NCBI GenBank assembly: GCA_032718475.1
Contig: JAUCBJ010009132.1
Coordinates: 1 to 64,000 of the forward strand
Source: Nemertoderma westbladi
Lineage: Eukaryota > Xenacoelomorpha > Nemertodermatida > Nemertodermatidae
Length of the DNA: 64,000 nucleotides
Direction: 5' to 3'
This document shows positions 53,715 to 64,000 of this stretch, one piece after another. A program made the position numbers and the translations under genes. Positions within the stretch are counted from its first letter, which is position 1, and each line of letters begins with the position of its first letter. The notes below the pieces were generated by a model. It ran no database searches and was not told where the DNA came from. It worked only from the letters and a program-made list of their open reading frames with translations.

Positions 53715-55164
53715 GTGACGGAATTGATAGAAGATGACCTTGGTATTAGAGAGCGATATACTCTACCTTTACAAGCATTTGTGGATAGCTTGATACGCGG
53801 TGAAACCGATCCAACCATTACGGAGGACGATGGTCGCTATATCGAACCGCCGATGTCCCAAGAGCAACTTACGCGTGAATTGGACTATCGAAAATTCACC
53901 GCTCGCTATACGAATCGTAATAATACGTATATGGACCTCCTAACTACCGGCCATCCTATCGATTTACATGATACGGACGATGTAGACACCAAAAGGGAAA
54001 TGGTTCTATTTAAATATCATACCCAGCGGCGTCGTAACGATAAACCGAGAATAGATCACGAAAATTCTATTCGTAACAGACTGGGAAGACGAACCAATAT
54101 GCCTAGAATCTGAGGAGATTCAGCCTATCGCGCCCGGAACAACGACAACGATTACCTCCTAGAATGATATCAAGGTCCACAGTGTCTCACTGCGTACGAT
54201 TATCGCCATGCCAACTATGTTTCTCGGCAACGTTGTCGGTTATACGCATCGAGAGACCATGTTACGCCCATGGACACAAACGTCCGCTGTTCCTATTTCC
54301 ACGAACAACCGACGATGGAAATTTATTGCGCGTATTACAGACTCAATAACTTGCACATTTTTGCGGTTTGCCCTCAATTTATGACTCAATGTCACCAGTG
54401 TCAACTAAAGGGACGCGCCAGTTTCGATTGCCCTTTTTAATCACGATTTGGAAAGCGTAGATGAAATGATCACACTACGTTACATCAGAGCTTGGGAAGC
54501 GAACGCTGATTTACATTGTGATTCGCGCCATCGTTATTATCCTGGACGCGCTTACGAAGGAGTTTATGCGTTCCATCCTTATCTATTCGCTTCTGTCGAA
54601 CAGAAATCACGCATATCGAGTTACGAACTACTGAAGCGCGTTGGAGAATGTATTTCAACCAAGTTCGTACGCAAATTTCTCAGGAGGGTTAATCCTAGCA
54701 ACCTTCATTCCTATAACTTAATCAGTTATATCCGTCAGGACCCGGACTATGGAGACTTATTTGTTAACTCATACCCCGAGTTACAGGAAGTATATCGACG
54801 GCCTTACGAATACCGAGCCCGCGAACGCGAGTTGGAAAGAACCATTAAACCCAGGAAGTTTCTAACTGCCTATGGTCCACCTACGGCTCTCGTTCAGACC
54901 ACTCGTAAAGGACCCGTAAGAGCGGCTGTCCTAAAACGCGCTCTAAAGGCTGTTAGACCCCTCTCCCCCGACGTTGATGTCAATCAACTCGGCACTTCGA
55001 CTGGCGGATACACCGACCATAATCCTATACCCTCTGATGCAATCATATTGCACCCTTCACCCAGGAGTTATAGCCCTCCTTGTAAAGTGACTCGCCCCAA
55101 AGAGAAAAAGACTCTGGCTAGCTTTAAAAAACTGCGTAAACGCCGTCCGCGTAAGAAAGATTAA
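53715..55164 (+). pseudogene. Third ORF of BEL2, internally deleted
   Basis: Matches the 1417-aa protein at both ends. The first ~122 codons (53715-54080) are present, but the ATG is changed to GTG. About 2.8 kb is missing, corresponding to 1560-4368 of copy A, with an out-of-frame junction near 54090. The zinc-knuckle region follows in shifted frame with stops and lost ligands: CRLY for CRLC, YCAYY for YCAYC, KGRAS for KGHAS. From 54448 to 55164 the C-terminal 238 codons remain open and close to copy A, including the basic tail. The decay of the knuckles shows this copy is not under selection for function. Confidence 0.9.
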
Positions 55165-55233
55165 CTGTTTAGAGTATTTACGTATATTAGAAACTGTGAT
55201 TTTGTATATTTTATAGACTTAAATCCCATTTTC

Positions 55234-55242
55234 TGGGAGCGG
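55234..55242 (+). promoter_or_regulatory. Polypurine tract of BEL2
   Basis: TGGGAGCGG directly before the 3' LTR; identical to the one in copy A at 5517-5525. Confidence 0.6.
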
Positions 55243-56420
55243 TGTAAAAGCTTTTGTGGGATAACTGATTCGTTTGCTTTGCTAACCAGTTCCCCCCAGT
55301 CGCTGAATACTCTAAAAAGGGATATCTAGCTAGAATAGTGCAAGCTACTGGCTGATTGGCTGATTTGCTGTGCGAAGGGATCTGGGTTCTGTTCGATCGG
55401 CCAACCAGCTTAGGGAGGTTGCGTCATAGCCCTGTTTCTGTATCTGCCAATAGAATTTGAGTTGGCTTTGATTTTGACCTATCATCGAGCTACTGAACTG
55501 AATTTTCCTATCTCACTGCTCTTTCTCTGTGTTGGACGGGAGCTTCGTGGAATAAGGGTAGTTGGTATCTTCGTATAGAGCAGTAGTCACATGTTTCTGT
55601 TGTTGTGTTCCCATTTTTCGCCATAACACCGGCTTTTGGAACAACTCTAGCAAAAACTGCTTAGATTATAGAAAGTATAACTGTTACCGGCGGTGTTACC
55701 TCACTTAATTTAACGGCACTAATCATATTGTTTGTACTGCTATTTACCGTCAGTTATTAATTGTATCGATTTGTTGATGAAATATTGTCATTTGGAGAAT
55801 ATTGATAAATCACCCAAATTTCCCAATTTTCTTGATACACTACAGGTTAGAGAGACAGGCTATATATAACAATTGCGATTTATATCAATGTGGTGTGTAT
55901 TGAATCTAATGTTATTTAGTAGACACTACCTGAGTCAGTTGCTGTTCTCTTTATGTGTGATCAAATTGACTGACGGTCGGCAGAATAGTGTGCATGATTG
56001 TGAGTGTAACTGGTAACAAAGCATTTCCTAAAGAATGCGCCTTATACTTTAATCATAAGCCTTATCGTTGCGTTTAGTATAAGTCCTAGCTCTGTTTAAA
56101 TAGATAGAGCGCCACGTCCTAAAGGAACTGTTAATATTTCCCGAAAGTTAATAATATCTGTCAGAAATTACATATTAGCGATCAATCGAATAATACAGTA
56201 GGCTTACACTGCAACCTTACACTGCAATAATAAAATCTAAGCATCCGAATTCAGCCTCCCGGGTGTATCCATCGGGTGAATGATCGCGCATGGGCTGGCT
56301 TCGGCTAATGTTTTGTTTATTAGCATAAAATATTGTCGTATGCTAAAGGTGTGTTAATTAACTAAAAGACATATAAATTTTGGCAGGTTAAACTGCTAAA
56401 GGTCTTCAAAAGCGCGAACA
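55243..56420 (+). repeat. 3' LTR of BEL2
   Basis: 1178 bp, same ends as the 5' LTR. Visible differences are one C/T and one G/A substitution plus the 8-bp CTGATTGG insertion near 55353. It is followed by the target duplication GATGT and then CR1/L2-like LINE sequence. Confidence 0.95.
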
Positions 56421-56461
56421 GATGTGATCTAGTAAAGTAGAAGTTTTACTGGTAATTCTGG

Positions 56462-58138
56462 TAATTCTCCTCGATAATGACAGGGTATTGCCTGATAACT
56501 TTATAGAAGTAAAAGTGTCTGAGTCTGTACTCCCAGATATTCCCATTGGCGATATCTCCTTTGCAGAAGTGAAGGCTGCTGCAAAGAGCATTAAGACCAA
56601 TCGTGCCAGTGGAGTAGATGGTGTTCCCCCTGAGGTCTTTAAAATACCTGAGTGTTTAAAGCTCATCTATCCCATCATAGTAGACATGTACCGAACAACA
56701 AGAGTCCCACAAGAAATGAAAACAAATAAGTTGGTGCCAGTTCCCAAGAAGGGCAACCTAACACTCTATGGTTCTTTTCGGGGAATCTCATTGATCTCGA
56801 TTGCTGCAAAGCTATACAATAGGATTCTATTAAATCGCATCAGGGATCCCATTGAGAGACTGCTCCGTGGAAATCAGAATGGGTTCCGTAAAGGTCGTGG
56901 GACCATGGAGCCCATTTTGGCACTTAGAAGGATAATTGAAGAATTATCAAAAAAGAAAGACAGGCATCTGGCTGTTATCTTTGTTGACTTCTTCAAGGCC
57001 TTTGATTCAGTCTCTCGCTCACGTATGTTCAGCATACTTTCATTATATGGGATTCCTGATGAAATTATTGCAGCAATCAGATCAGTATACGATGGTTCGA
57101 CAACATTTGTGTCTACTGTTGACGGTGACACAGAACCATTTGAAGTGTTATGGGGTGTCCTCCAAGGAGACACACTTGCACCATTCTTGTTCATTATTGT
57201 GGTTGACTATGTTCTACGCATGTCCTTAGATCATCATAATGATGATGGGGTGGTGATAACTTCACCTACTGGCTCCAGAAGTCGAGGAAATCCTGCCAAG
57301 TACCTAACTGATCTAGACTTTGCTGATGACTTAGGAGTACTCTCAGAATCATTAGATGGAGCCCAACGGCTCCTCAGCTCATTAGAACATGCTGCTTCTA
57401 GTGTTGGTCTTTTTATTAACTCCAGAAAGACCAAAATTCTGACCGTTAACTTTGAAAGTCCTCAGCAAGTCTCTGATCGGATGAGCATAAGCTCAAAGGA
57501 TGGTATGCTTGAGCATGTGGACGACTTCTGTTACCTGGGATCATGGATCCGGAAGTCAGGTGAGGACCTTCGAATACGTAAGGGAAAGGCATGGGCAGCC
57601 TCGAATAGGCTTTCCAGGATTTGGAAGTCACCGAGAATTAATCGGAAACTTAAGGTCCGATTATTTAGAGCAGCAGTAGTTCCAGTACTCCTCTACGGGA
57701 GTCCATGCTGGGCTCTAACTGCTGAGGACACCAAATCTCTGGATGGCACATTCACAAGAATGCTACGCCGGGTTCATTGTGTCAAGTACAATGCACACAT
57801 CTCCAACCAGACACTATATAACATTGGAGGTGTCTCATTGGTTCCCCCCAAGCTTGACACTAGAACAAAATCGCCTCCGCTTTGCAGGACATTGCTTTCG
57901 CCGTCAGGACCAGCCAGTGCATAATCTTGTACTTTGGCAGCCTCATGGAGTGAATAAGCATGGTGGACAGCCCATGACTTTCTTGAGACGCATCTTAAAG
58001 GACACTGGCCTTAAAGATGCGGATGATCTAGCAAATGTCATGGGTGATAGGGAGTTGTGGCGGTGCAATTTTGTTGACAAGCCGGCACAGCATTCTTAAA
58101 AATGCAGCTGCAATGCAGCATGCCGATCCTAGTAGTAG
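56462..58138 (+). mobile_element. RTE-like LINE (copy E), 5' truncated
   Basis: Inserted in the CR1/L2-like LINE with a 10-bp target duplication GTAATTCTGG (56452-56461 and 58139-58148). It starts in the linker before RT and ends in the family tail CGATCCTAGTAGTAG. This is the best-preserved RT of the family in the window. Confidence 0.9.
56488..58099 (+). pseudogene. Reverse transcriptase of RTE-like LINE (copy E)
   Basis: A 478-aa frame (56488-57924) and an overlapping frame to 58099, separated by one extra C in the run near 57846. RT motifs in order: DGVPPEVFK, FRGISLISIAAKLYNRI, NQNGFRKGRGT, FVDFFKAFDS (motif A), GVLQGDTLAPFLF (motif B) and FADD around residue 278. A thumb and C-terminal region with CWALTAEDT and CVKYNAHISNQTLY follow. 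The endonuclease is absent and the N-terminus truncated. It resembles RTE-clade RTs (QGDTLAPFLF); clade assignment is from memory of family style. Confidence 0.85.
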
Positions 58139-58148
58139 GTAATTCTGG

Positions 58149-59204
58149 TAGAATCTCGAATAATTTGTTTTAAACCAAACAAATTTAAAATACTTTGGTA
58201 CTGTTTACAGATGGGGGATGCTTTGTGATGGTAACAGATATTAAAATCACCTAAGAAATATATTTTACAGTTTGACCTAAGATTACATAAAATTGTATTT
58301 TCAAAATTTTGCAAAAAATCTGATTGTTTAGGGGGCCGATATAAAGTACCGATTAATATAGGTTTAGTTTTAGGAAGTAAAAGTTCCACCAGTAAAACTT
58401 CGTCACAAGACTCTAAATCTTCCCTACGATTAAAAGCTAAATCACATCGAATGTAAGTACAGACACCACCACCGTGTCTATCCCTATCCTTACGTAAAAC
58501 TACGTAATTATCAATATAAATTTCTCCATCAGAGACGCTATCATCGAGCCAAGTTTTAGAGATTGTTAAAACTGCTGAGTTGGATTTATTGATTAAAATA
58601 CGAATTTCGGAAAGTTTGGGAAGCAGAGATCGTGCGTTTAAATGCAAAAAATGCAGACCTTTTTTCTTAAAAAATTTAAAAGTTTCACTCTCAGCATCAC
58701 TTGGAGTTTGCAGAGGCGATGTGAGGAATGAATCGTCGGTTTCTGATTCTAAAATTGTATCATGAAAGGGAAGTTCGGTAAAAATACCTATTGCAGAGAA
58801 AACTCGGCTCAAGATTGTTTCTGGTGGAGAATAAATTACTGCTTTTCCTACGGTAACATTTTAAATGTACAAATGTGTCACAACTCTCGCATTGGACGAT
58901 CTTACTCCGAGAGTTTATCCCCAGCCAGAGACAGAAGACAGAGTTTGGCGATTAGGCCTCTAGTTCGTGGAATGGAGACCCAAGATCTTCTTCCCCGACG
59001 AGAGCAGTAGAGGCTAAATCCACTCGTCGACCACATCTCCGTCGATTCGGCGCGGCAGTTCGAAACGGTAGCGACAGGGTGTTCGGCAAACCAGTCCAAT
59101 ACGGGTATTGGGTGGGTTGCAGGGTTACCCCGCGGATCGGATGGTTCTGCCACAACGAAACGGCCCAGAACGATGACAACTGTGGAGATTAAGAGCGGTG
59201 ACAT
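58149..59204 (-). pseudogene. Endonuclease and PHD-like N-terminal region of CR1/L2-like LINE
   Basis: Reading down from 59204: a 100-aa frame (58902-59204) with a hydrophobic start, then in another frame a PHD-like cysteine motif (VQCESCDTFVHLKC) near 58880. The endonuclease follows in the frame 58129-58812: LHFLHLNARSLLPKLSEI, GGGVCTYIR, LIGTLYRPP and LGDFN. The conserved glutamate of the SETWLD motif is lysine here (ISKTWLD), which would remove a catalytic residue. It continues across LINE E and BEL2 to 43993. Confidence 0.75.
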
Positions 59205-59371
59205 TGTGCTGTCTGGCTGTCAGGCTGTAGTCTGACTAAAAAGATAAAAACTGTATAGGCCTAGTACCGGTACGGTATCTTTCTTGGTCTTATTGTCGGC
59301 AGGCCTACAGCTTACATATAATGAAAGTATGCTGAACATACGTGAGCGAGAGACTGAATCAAAGGCCTTGC

Positions 59372-60319
59372 TTGATGATACGGCAACAGGGTAGTACTGT
59401 AGTAGGCCTACCGCTACTACAGTAGGCTACTACTGTCCTACATGCTTACCTTACTGTAGCTCAGTAGGTACGACCAGAGCTGCATAGGACTGTGCCCGCT
59501 GAATCCGCTACCGGCTGACCGGTAGTACTGTAGTACTACTGTGCTTGTACCGTACTACACAGTGTAGGCCTACCAGCCTACTGTACTGTAGTAGGCCAAT
59601 TATTTTCTGTTTTCAACAGCAATATCTGAATAAAGCCGGGCTGCCGGGTGGGGTCTCTCATGCAAACGACAATTGGACAATTATAATCAGGCCTACCACT
59701 TGTACCAAGAAACATTACATTACTCCTTTACACAATATCCTGGAATATACCGTCATTATTCAAGTAGGCCTACCTGGATCTGTCAGACTGTCTGTAGGCA
59801 AGGGTTGAAATTCCATACCGGTCCCGGTTTAAACAATTTACTTTCATTTTCTTAATGTGTGAGCTGTATGCTGCAATAACTATTCACGTCATTGTGTGCA
59901 AAGTAGCACTTTGCAGCGTTATGAACTGAGTTTATTTAGGTATCGAGCGAGCGCAGCGAGGGAGGTTTCAGCTTTAACGCTGAAAAGTGACCTTTGCAAG
60001 CAATGATGTATGTAATTTTATTACATTATGTCAACGTATCAGCGTTCGGTATGGGAAGTAATTATTTTATGGATGCTCATTTATACATTTTAATCATGTA
60101 CTACTATATCGAATATAAGTGAAATTTATTAACAGGTACACAGTATTTATTATACATTTAAATCTAATTAAAGTTTATTGGAAGTTATCTCCTGCATGAA
60201 TGTGATAAATCTTTGATCCATCTTCATCAGCTTGGTCGACTGAAGCAAACTTAGTCACCGCCTGTGTCCGTACAGTTTTACTGAACACTGTCGCCATTTT
60301 CTTTGGTCATTTTCTTTAA

Positions 60320-60354
<35 letters not shown>

Positions 60355-60470
60355 GTTTAATTGCGCCGAGTTTGGCAGGATAAAAAATGATTAAATAATT
60401 ATATACACAATACACAATGAAATAAAATAATAATACAATCATAAACTATTGAATTAATAATTAAAAAGTT
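59372..60470. other. Repeat-rich intergenic stretch
   Basis: No gene supported. 59400-59600 is dense in TAGTACTG/TAGGCC/ACCGGT words. 59898-59931 carries a hairpin (TGCAAAGTAGCACTTTGCA) also found near 61315. A run of 29 T lies at 60322-60350. Confidence 0.5.
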
Positions 60471-61352
60471 ATGTGTTGGCCCATTGCGAGAGAGAATATG
60501 GTACCAATGACAAACTCTTATAAATATCTTGGGATTACATTGCAGTCGTCATTGTCATTTACAAAGCATACTACATCGATTGTCTGTAAAGCCATCACAG
60601 TTATCCATAATATTAAGAAACCCCAACAACTCTCAGTTGAAACCGCTATACAAAATTATTTAAATTAAAAGTCCAACCGACAATAACGTATTGTTTCCAC
60701 GAAATATGGCCATTTCTCTCAGCAAACAACATGCAAACATTAGATAAAATTAAAGCTACATACCTCAAACGGGTCCTGGGGCTACATAAAACGACCCACA
60801 ACCGGATCGTCCTGGCGCTATGCGCCGAGAAGACCCTCGTTTCCCAGCTGGTTGTTGAGCTACGTTTGCCTCAAACCTCTGAATTTCAGAAATATACGGA
60901 CATCGTCAACACAAAAATTGGCGAAATCCCCAAAGAATTCTGGAACTCGATGGCGTTCGCCAATCGAAAATGGGCAGGCGCAAATGAACCGCAGAGACAC
61001 GTGGTGACAAGATTCTCTATCCACGGTTTCCACCACGCCGTGTGCCGTACGAAAACCTTCCACCAACCAGGAGACGACTGCCGATGCGAGTTATGCGGCC
61101 AGACAGCCACGATCTACCACCTCCTACATTGTTTAAATAACAAAAGAACTCTCTCGCAATTTACATACAGTAGCTAGTCCCGCCACTGCAAACTGGATAA
61201 TAAAGCAGCACTCATTAACATAAATGGAAATAATACATTCTAGAATACGGTAATCAAAGTTGTTTCCATGTCATTGATTACTTTGCAGCGTTCCGTCCTA
61301 TAGGCCGCTACACTGCAAAGTAGTACTTTGCAGCGTTACGAGTAATTCACCA
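59898..61352. repeat. Hairpin motif flanking a LINE remnant
   Basis: TGCAAAGTAGCACTTTGCA followed by GCGTTATGA at 59898-59925, and TGCAAAGTAGTACTTTGCA followed by GCGTTACGA at 61315-61342. Both are in the same orientation, about 1.4 kb apart. A third TTTGCAGCGTT occurs at 61281. They could be termini of a small mobile unit or scattered copies of one repeat. Confidence 0.5.
60471..61177 (+). pseudogene. Non-LTR retrotransposon RT C-terminal fragment
   Basis: Two frames, 60471-60668 and 60731-61177, read the part of a LINE RT after the catalytic palm. YKYLGITLQSSLSFTKH and CKAITVIHNI come first, then TLDKIKATYLKRVLGLHKTT. A cysteine-histidine motif CRCELCGQTATIYHLLHC follows, as found at the C-terminus of many LINE ORF2 proteins. 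A frameshift near 60665 joins them. It differs from both LINE families above; clade not assigned. Confidence 0.7.
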
Positions 61353-61399
61353 GAACACCGAGGAGTTTGACATTATGTAACAAAATCTGTTAAAAAAAG

Positions 61400-61866
61400 T
61401 AAAAAATTAGTGAAGGGTAAGTCTTTTATTAAAGATGTTGAAGGCAGAAAGTTAGAGGCAGAAAGTACGTCATTTTGGTTCAGTGGTCACAAGGTCAGAG
61501 CACAGGTGCTGAGCTATTATTTAGAGAGTGCGAAGTTCCCATGTAAGTGCACTTTTGTATTGCTGTGCTGTGATGTTAGATCACACCTAATCTTCTTCGT
61601 TTAATTGGACATTTGTCTCGCACGTTGAGCTCATTATTTAGAAACTAAATTTGTCATTTTTATTAGTTAATATTAAATTATTTTAAATTATTTAAATATT
61701 AAATAATTTATTAAATTAAATTAAATTGTTATCTACAGGAGCTGTAACTACACGTGACGCCCCAGCTATAGACGATGTAGCCCTTGATTTCGCTGTCTAT
61801 AGAGCCAACTACATGGCTAAGAAAGAAAACTATAACATTGAGTTCATTCTTCATAGAGAAAAGGTG
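61400..61866 (+). other. Possible host exon fragments before the gap
   Basis: An open stretch at 61410-61604 includes a segment reading ESTSFWFSGHKVRAQVLSYY and ends near a donor-like CCCAT|GTAAGT at 61541. A second stretch begins after an acceptor-like TTATCTACAG near 61738 and reads APAIDDVALDFAVYRANYMA. Joining the two at these sites would create an in-frame stop, so they may not be consecutive exons. The last bases (GAGAAAAGGTGG) already match the 47-bp repeat after the gap. Not assigned to any gene. Confidence 0.25.
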
Positions 61867-61867
61867 G

Positions 61868-61967
61868 NNNNNNNNNNNNNNNNNNNNNNNNNNNNNNNNN
61901 NNNNNNNNNNNNNNNNNNNNNNNNNNNNNNNNNNNNNNNNNNNNNNNNNNNNNNNNNNNNNNNNNNN
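61868..61967. other. Assembly gap (100 N)
   Basis: Exactly 100 undetermined bases, a typical placeholder for a gap of unknown length. Repeat sequence lies on both sides, so the gap falls within or at the edge of the 47-bp array. Confidence 0.98.
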
Positions 61968-64000
61968 CTTCCAGGCGATTCAAGCAGGTGAGAATAGGTG
62001 GAACCTGGTGGCCGCTTCCAGGCGATTCATGCAGGTGAGAAAAGGTGGAACCTGGTTGCCGCTTTCAGGCGATTCAAGCAGGTGAGAAAAGGTGGAATCT
62101 GGTGGCCGCATCCAGGTGATTCAAGCAGGTGAGAAAAGGTGGAACCTGGTGGCCGCTTCCAGGCGATTCAAGCAGGTGAGAATAGGCGGAACCTGGTGGC
62201 CGCTTCCAGGCGATTCAAGCAGGTGAGAAAAGGTGGAACCTGGTGGCCGCTTCCAGGCGATTCAAGCAGTTGAGAATAGGTGAAACCTGGTGGCCGCTTC
62301 CAGTGAGAAAAGGTGGAACCTGGTGGCTGCTTCCAGGCGATTCCAGCAGGTGAGAATATGTGGAACCTGGTGGCCGCTTCCAGGCGATTCAAGCAGGTGA
62401 GAAAAGGTGGAACCTGGTGGCCGCTTCCAGGCGATTCAAGCAGCTTAGAAAAGGTGGAACCTGGTGGCCGCTTCCAGGCGATTCAAGCAGGTAAGAATAG
62501 GTGGAACCTGGTGGCCGCTTCCAGGCGATTCAAGCAGGTGAGAATAGGTGAAAACTGGTGGCCGCTTCCAGGTGAGAAAAGGTGGTAACTGGAGGCCGCT
62601 TCCAGGCGATTCCAGCAGGTGAGAATAGGTGGAACCTGGTGGCCGCTTCCAGGCGATTCAAGCAGGTGAGAATAGGTGGAACCTGGTGGCCGCTACCAGG
62701 CGATTCAAGCAGGTGAGAAAAGGTGGAACCTGGTGGCCGCTTCCAGACGATTCAGGCAGATGAGAAAAGGTGGAACCTGGTGGCCGCTTCCAGGCGATTC
62801 AAGCAGGTGAGAATAGGTGGAACCTGGTGGCCGCTTCCAGGCGATTCATGCAGGTGAGAAAAGGTGGAACCTGGTTGCCGCTTTCAGGCGATTCAAGCAG
62901 GTGAGAAAAGGTGGAATCTGGTGGCCGCATCCAGGTGATTCAAGCAGGTGAGAAAAGGTGGAACCTGGTGGCCGCTTCCAGGCGATTCAAGCAGGTGAGA
63001 ATAGGCGGAACCTGGTGGCCGCTTCCAGGCGATTCAAGCAGGTGAGAAAAGGTGGAACCTGGTGGCCGCTTCCAGGCGTTTCAAGCAGTTGAGAATAGGT
63101 GAAACCTGGTGGCCGCTTCCAGGTGAGAAAAGGTGTAACCTGGTGGCTGCTTCCAGGCGATTCCAGCAGGTGAGAATATGTGGAACCTGGTGGCCGCTTC
63201 CAGGCGATTCAAGCAGGTGAGAAAAGGTGGAACCTGGTGACCGCTTCCAGGCGATTTAAGTAGTTGATAAAATATGAAACCTGGTGCCCGCTTCCAGGCG
63301 ATTCAGGCAGATGAGAAAAGGTGGAATCTGGAGGCCGCTTCCAGGTGATTCATGCAGGTGAGAAAAGGTGGAACCTGGTGGCCGCTTCTAGCGATTCAAG
63401 CAGGTGAGTAAAGGTGGAACCTGGTGGACGCTTCCAGACGATTCAGGCTGATGAGAAAAGGTGGAATCTGGAGGCCGCTTCCAGGTGATTCATGCAGGTG
63501 AGAAAAGGTGGAACCTGGTGGCCGCTTCTAGCGATTCAAGCGGGTGAGAAAAGGTGGAACGTGGTGGCCGCTTCCAGACGATTCAGGCAGATGAGAAAAG
63601 GTGGAACCTGGTGGCCGCTTCCAGGCGATTCAAGCAGGTGAGAATAGGTGGAACCTGGTGGCCGCTTCCAGGCGATTCATGCAGGTGAGAAAAGGTGGAA
63701 CCTGGTTGCCGCTTTCAGGCGATTCAAGCAGGTGAGAAAAGGTGGAATCTGGTGGCCGCATCCAGGTGATTCAAGCAGGTGAGAAAAGGTGGAACCTGGT
63801 GGCCGCTTCCAGGCGATTCAAGCAGGTGAGAATAGGCGGAACCTGGTGGCCGCTTCCAGGCGATTCAAGCAGGTGAGAAAAGGTGGAACCTGGTGGCCGC
63901 TTCCAGGCGATTCAAGCAGGTGAGAATAGGTGGAACCTGGTGGCCGCTTCCAGGCGATTCAAGCAGTTGAGAATAGGTGAAACCTGGTGGCCGCTTCCAG
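61968..64000. repeat. 47-bp minisatellite with about 0.82-kb higher-order period
   Basis: Tandem units of GTGAGAA-AGGTGGAACCTGG, then TGGCCGCTTCCAGGCGATTC and AAGCAG. The array extends beyond the window. Variant units (GATTCATGCAGG followed by CTGGTTGCCGCTTTCAGG) recur at 62021, 62840 and 63671, giving a higher-order period of 819-831 bp. Some units are shortened by about 17 bp (CTTCCAGGTGAGAAAAGG). Confidence 0.95.

Larger units (their letters stand above)
43994..56420 (+). mobile_element. Complete BEL/Pao LTR retrotransposon with deleted pol (BEL2)
   Basis: 12.4-kb element with LTRs at 43994-45163 and 55243-56420, flanked by the 5-bp target duplication GATGT (43989-43993 and 56421-56425). 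Five base pairs is usual for BEL/Pao. Order: LTR, 2.2-kb leader, gag-protease ORF fused to pol remnants (47385-51950), leader, deleted third ORF (53715-55164), polypurine tract, LTR. By eye the LTRs differ by two substitutions and one 8-bp indel, so the insertion is recent. RT, most of RNase H and the integrase core are absent. Confidence 0.95.
41763..59314 (-). mobile_element. CR1/L2-like LINE, split by BEL2 and LINE E
   Basis: Minus-strand element with its 3' end at 41763, a TCTA-type short repeat preceded by ATAAATAAA. RT lies at 42092-43993, an endonuclease linker piece at 56421-56461 and the endonuclease N-terminal part with upstream coding at 58149-59204. The pieces read on from one another across the two inserted elements. 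The hexamer CATATA flanks the whole element. The YADD box, [13 protein letters not shown] and the endonuclease style point to the CR1/L2 group. Confidence 0.85.
40097..59371 (-). mobile_element. RTE-like LINE (copy F), split by later insertions
   Basis: Minus-strand LINE in three pieces. The 3' tail with (TAG)n is at 40097-40178; RT sequence follows at 40757-41762; 59315-59371 continues the RT sequence exactly where 41762 stops. Family Q DNA separates the first two pieces. The other two are separated by a CR1/L2-like LINE flanked by the duplicated hexamer CATATA (41757-41762 and 59315-59320). Copy F is therefore the oldest layer of this nest. Confidence 0.85.

Noticed and set aside
61410-61866. 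Two consecutive exons of a host gene before the gap
   Set aside because: Joining the candidate donor at 61541 to the acceptor near 61738 creates a stop codon, and the second segment runs into minisatellite sequence. Kept only as a low-confidence note.
1-64000. tRNA or rRNA genes
   Set aside because: No cloverleaf with A and B box sequences and no rRNA core sequence was recognised by eye; a tRNAscan or Infernal run would be needed to exclude diverged copies.

Overview
This is a eukaryotic, almost certainly metazoan, genomic window that consists mainly of transposable elements and tandem repeats. There is no operon structure, the noncoding DNA is AT-rich, and the recognisable elements are BEL/Pao LTR retrotransposons, RTE-like and CR1/L2-like non-LTR retrotransposons, and two large minisatellites. 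The only intact conserved host gene I recognise is a short VPS37 (ESCRT-I) reading frame at 38870-39397 on the minus strand. The palindromic words ACCGGT and AGGCCT are very frequent in noncoding DNA. I read the organism as an animal, perhaps a marine invertebrate, but cannot name it.

Layout. 1-6685: 3' half of a BEL/Pao-type element (copy A), with a 1417-aa third ORF and a 3' LTR. 6686-18296: an 11.6-kb minisatellite of 41-bp and 29-bp units with nested kilobase-scale duplications. 19571-21683: RTE-like LINE fragments in opposite orientations. 21684-31541: a decayed BEL/Pao element (BEL1) with a 5' LTR, RNase H and integrase remnants, an inserted repeat (family Q) inside pol, a frameshifted third ORF, a 21-G polypurine tract and a truncated 3' LTR. 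31542-34341: RTE-like LINE with endonuclease and reverse transcriptase (RT). 34370-35520: another diverged third-ORF fragment. 35968-37440: LINE fragments. 38870-39397: VPS37. 40097-59371: a nest of insertions. An RTE-like LINE (F) is split by a CR1/L2-like LINE, which is itself split by a complete 12.4-kb BEL/Pao element (BEL2, 43994-56420) and by a second RTE-like LINE (E). Target-site duplications support the three inner insertions: CATATA, GATGT and GTAATTCTGG. 59372-61866: LINE remnants and small repeats. 61868-61967: assembly gap. 61968-64000: a 47-bp minisatellite.

The main novelty candidate is the BEL/Pao lineage. After gag-pol and before the 3' LTR, where env sits in other LTR elements, these elements carry a third ORF. 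Its product ends in tandem CCHC zinc knuckles and a very basic tail, so it resembles a second nucleocapsid rather than an envelope. Four loci carry versions of it: 1194-5447 intact; 53715-55164 internally deleted; 34370-35520 a diverged fragment; 28100-30519 a more distant frameshifted version downstream of a BEL integrase. In BEL2 the two LTRs are nearly identical although RT, most of RNase H, integrase and most of the third ORF are missing. That copy was therefore probably mobilised in trans by an autonomous relative, of which copy A may be the visible 3' part.
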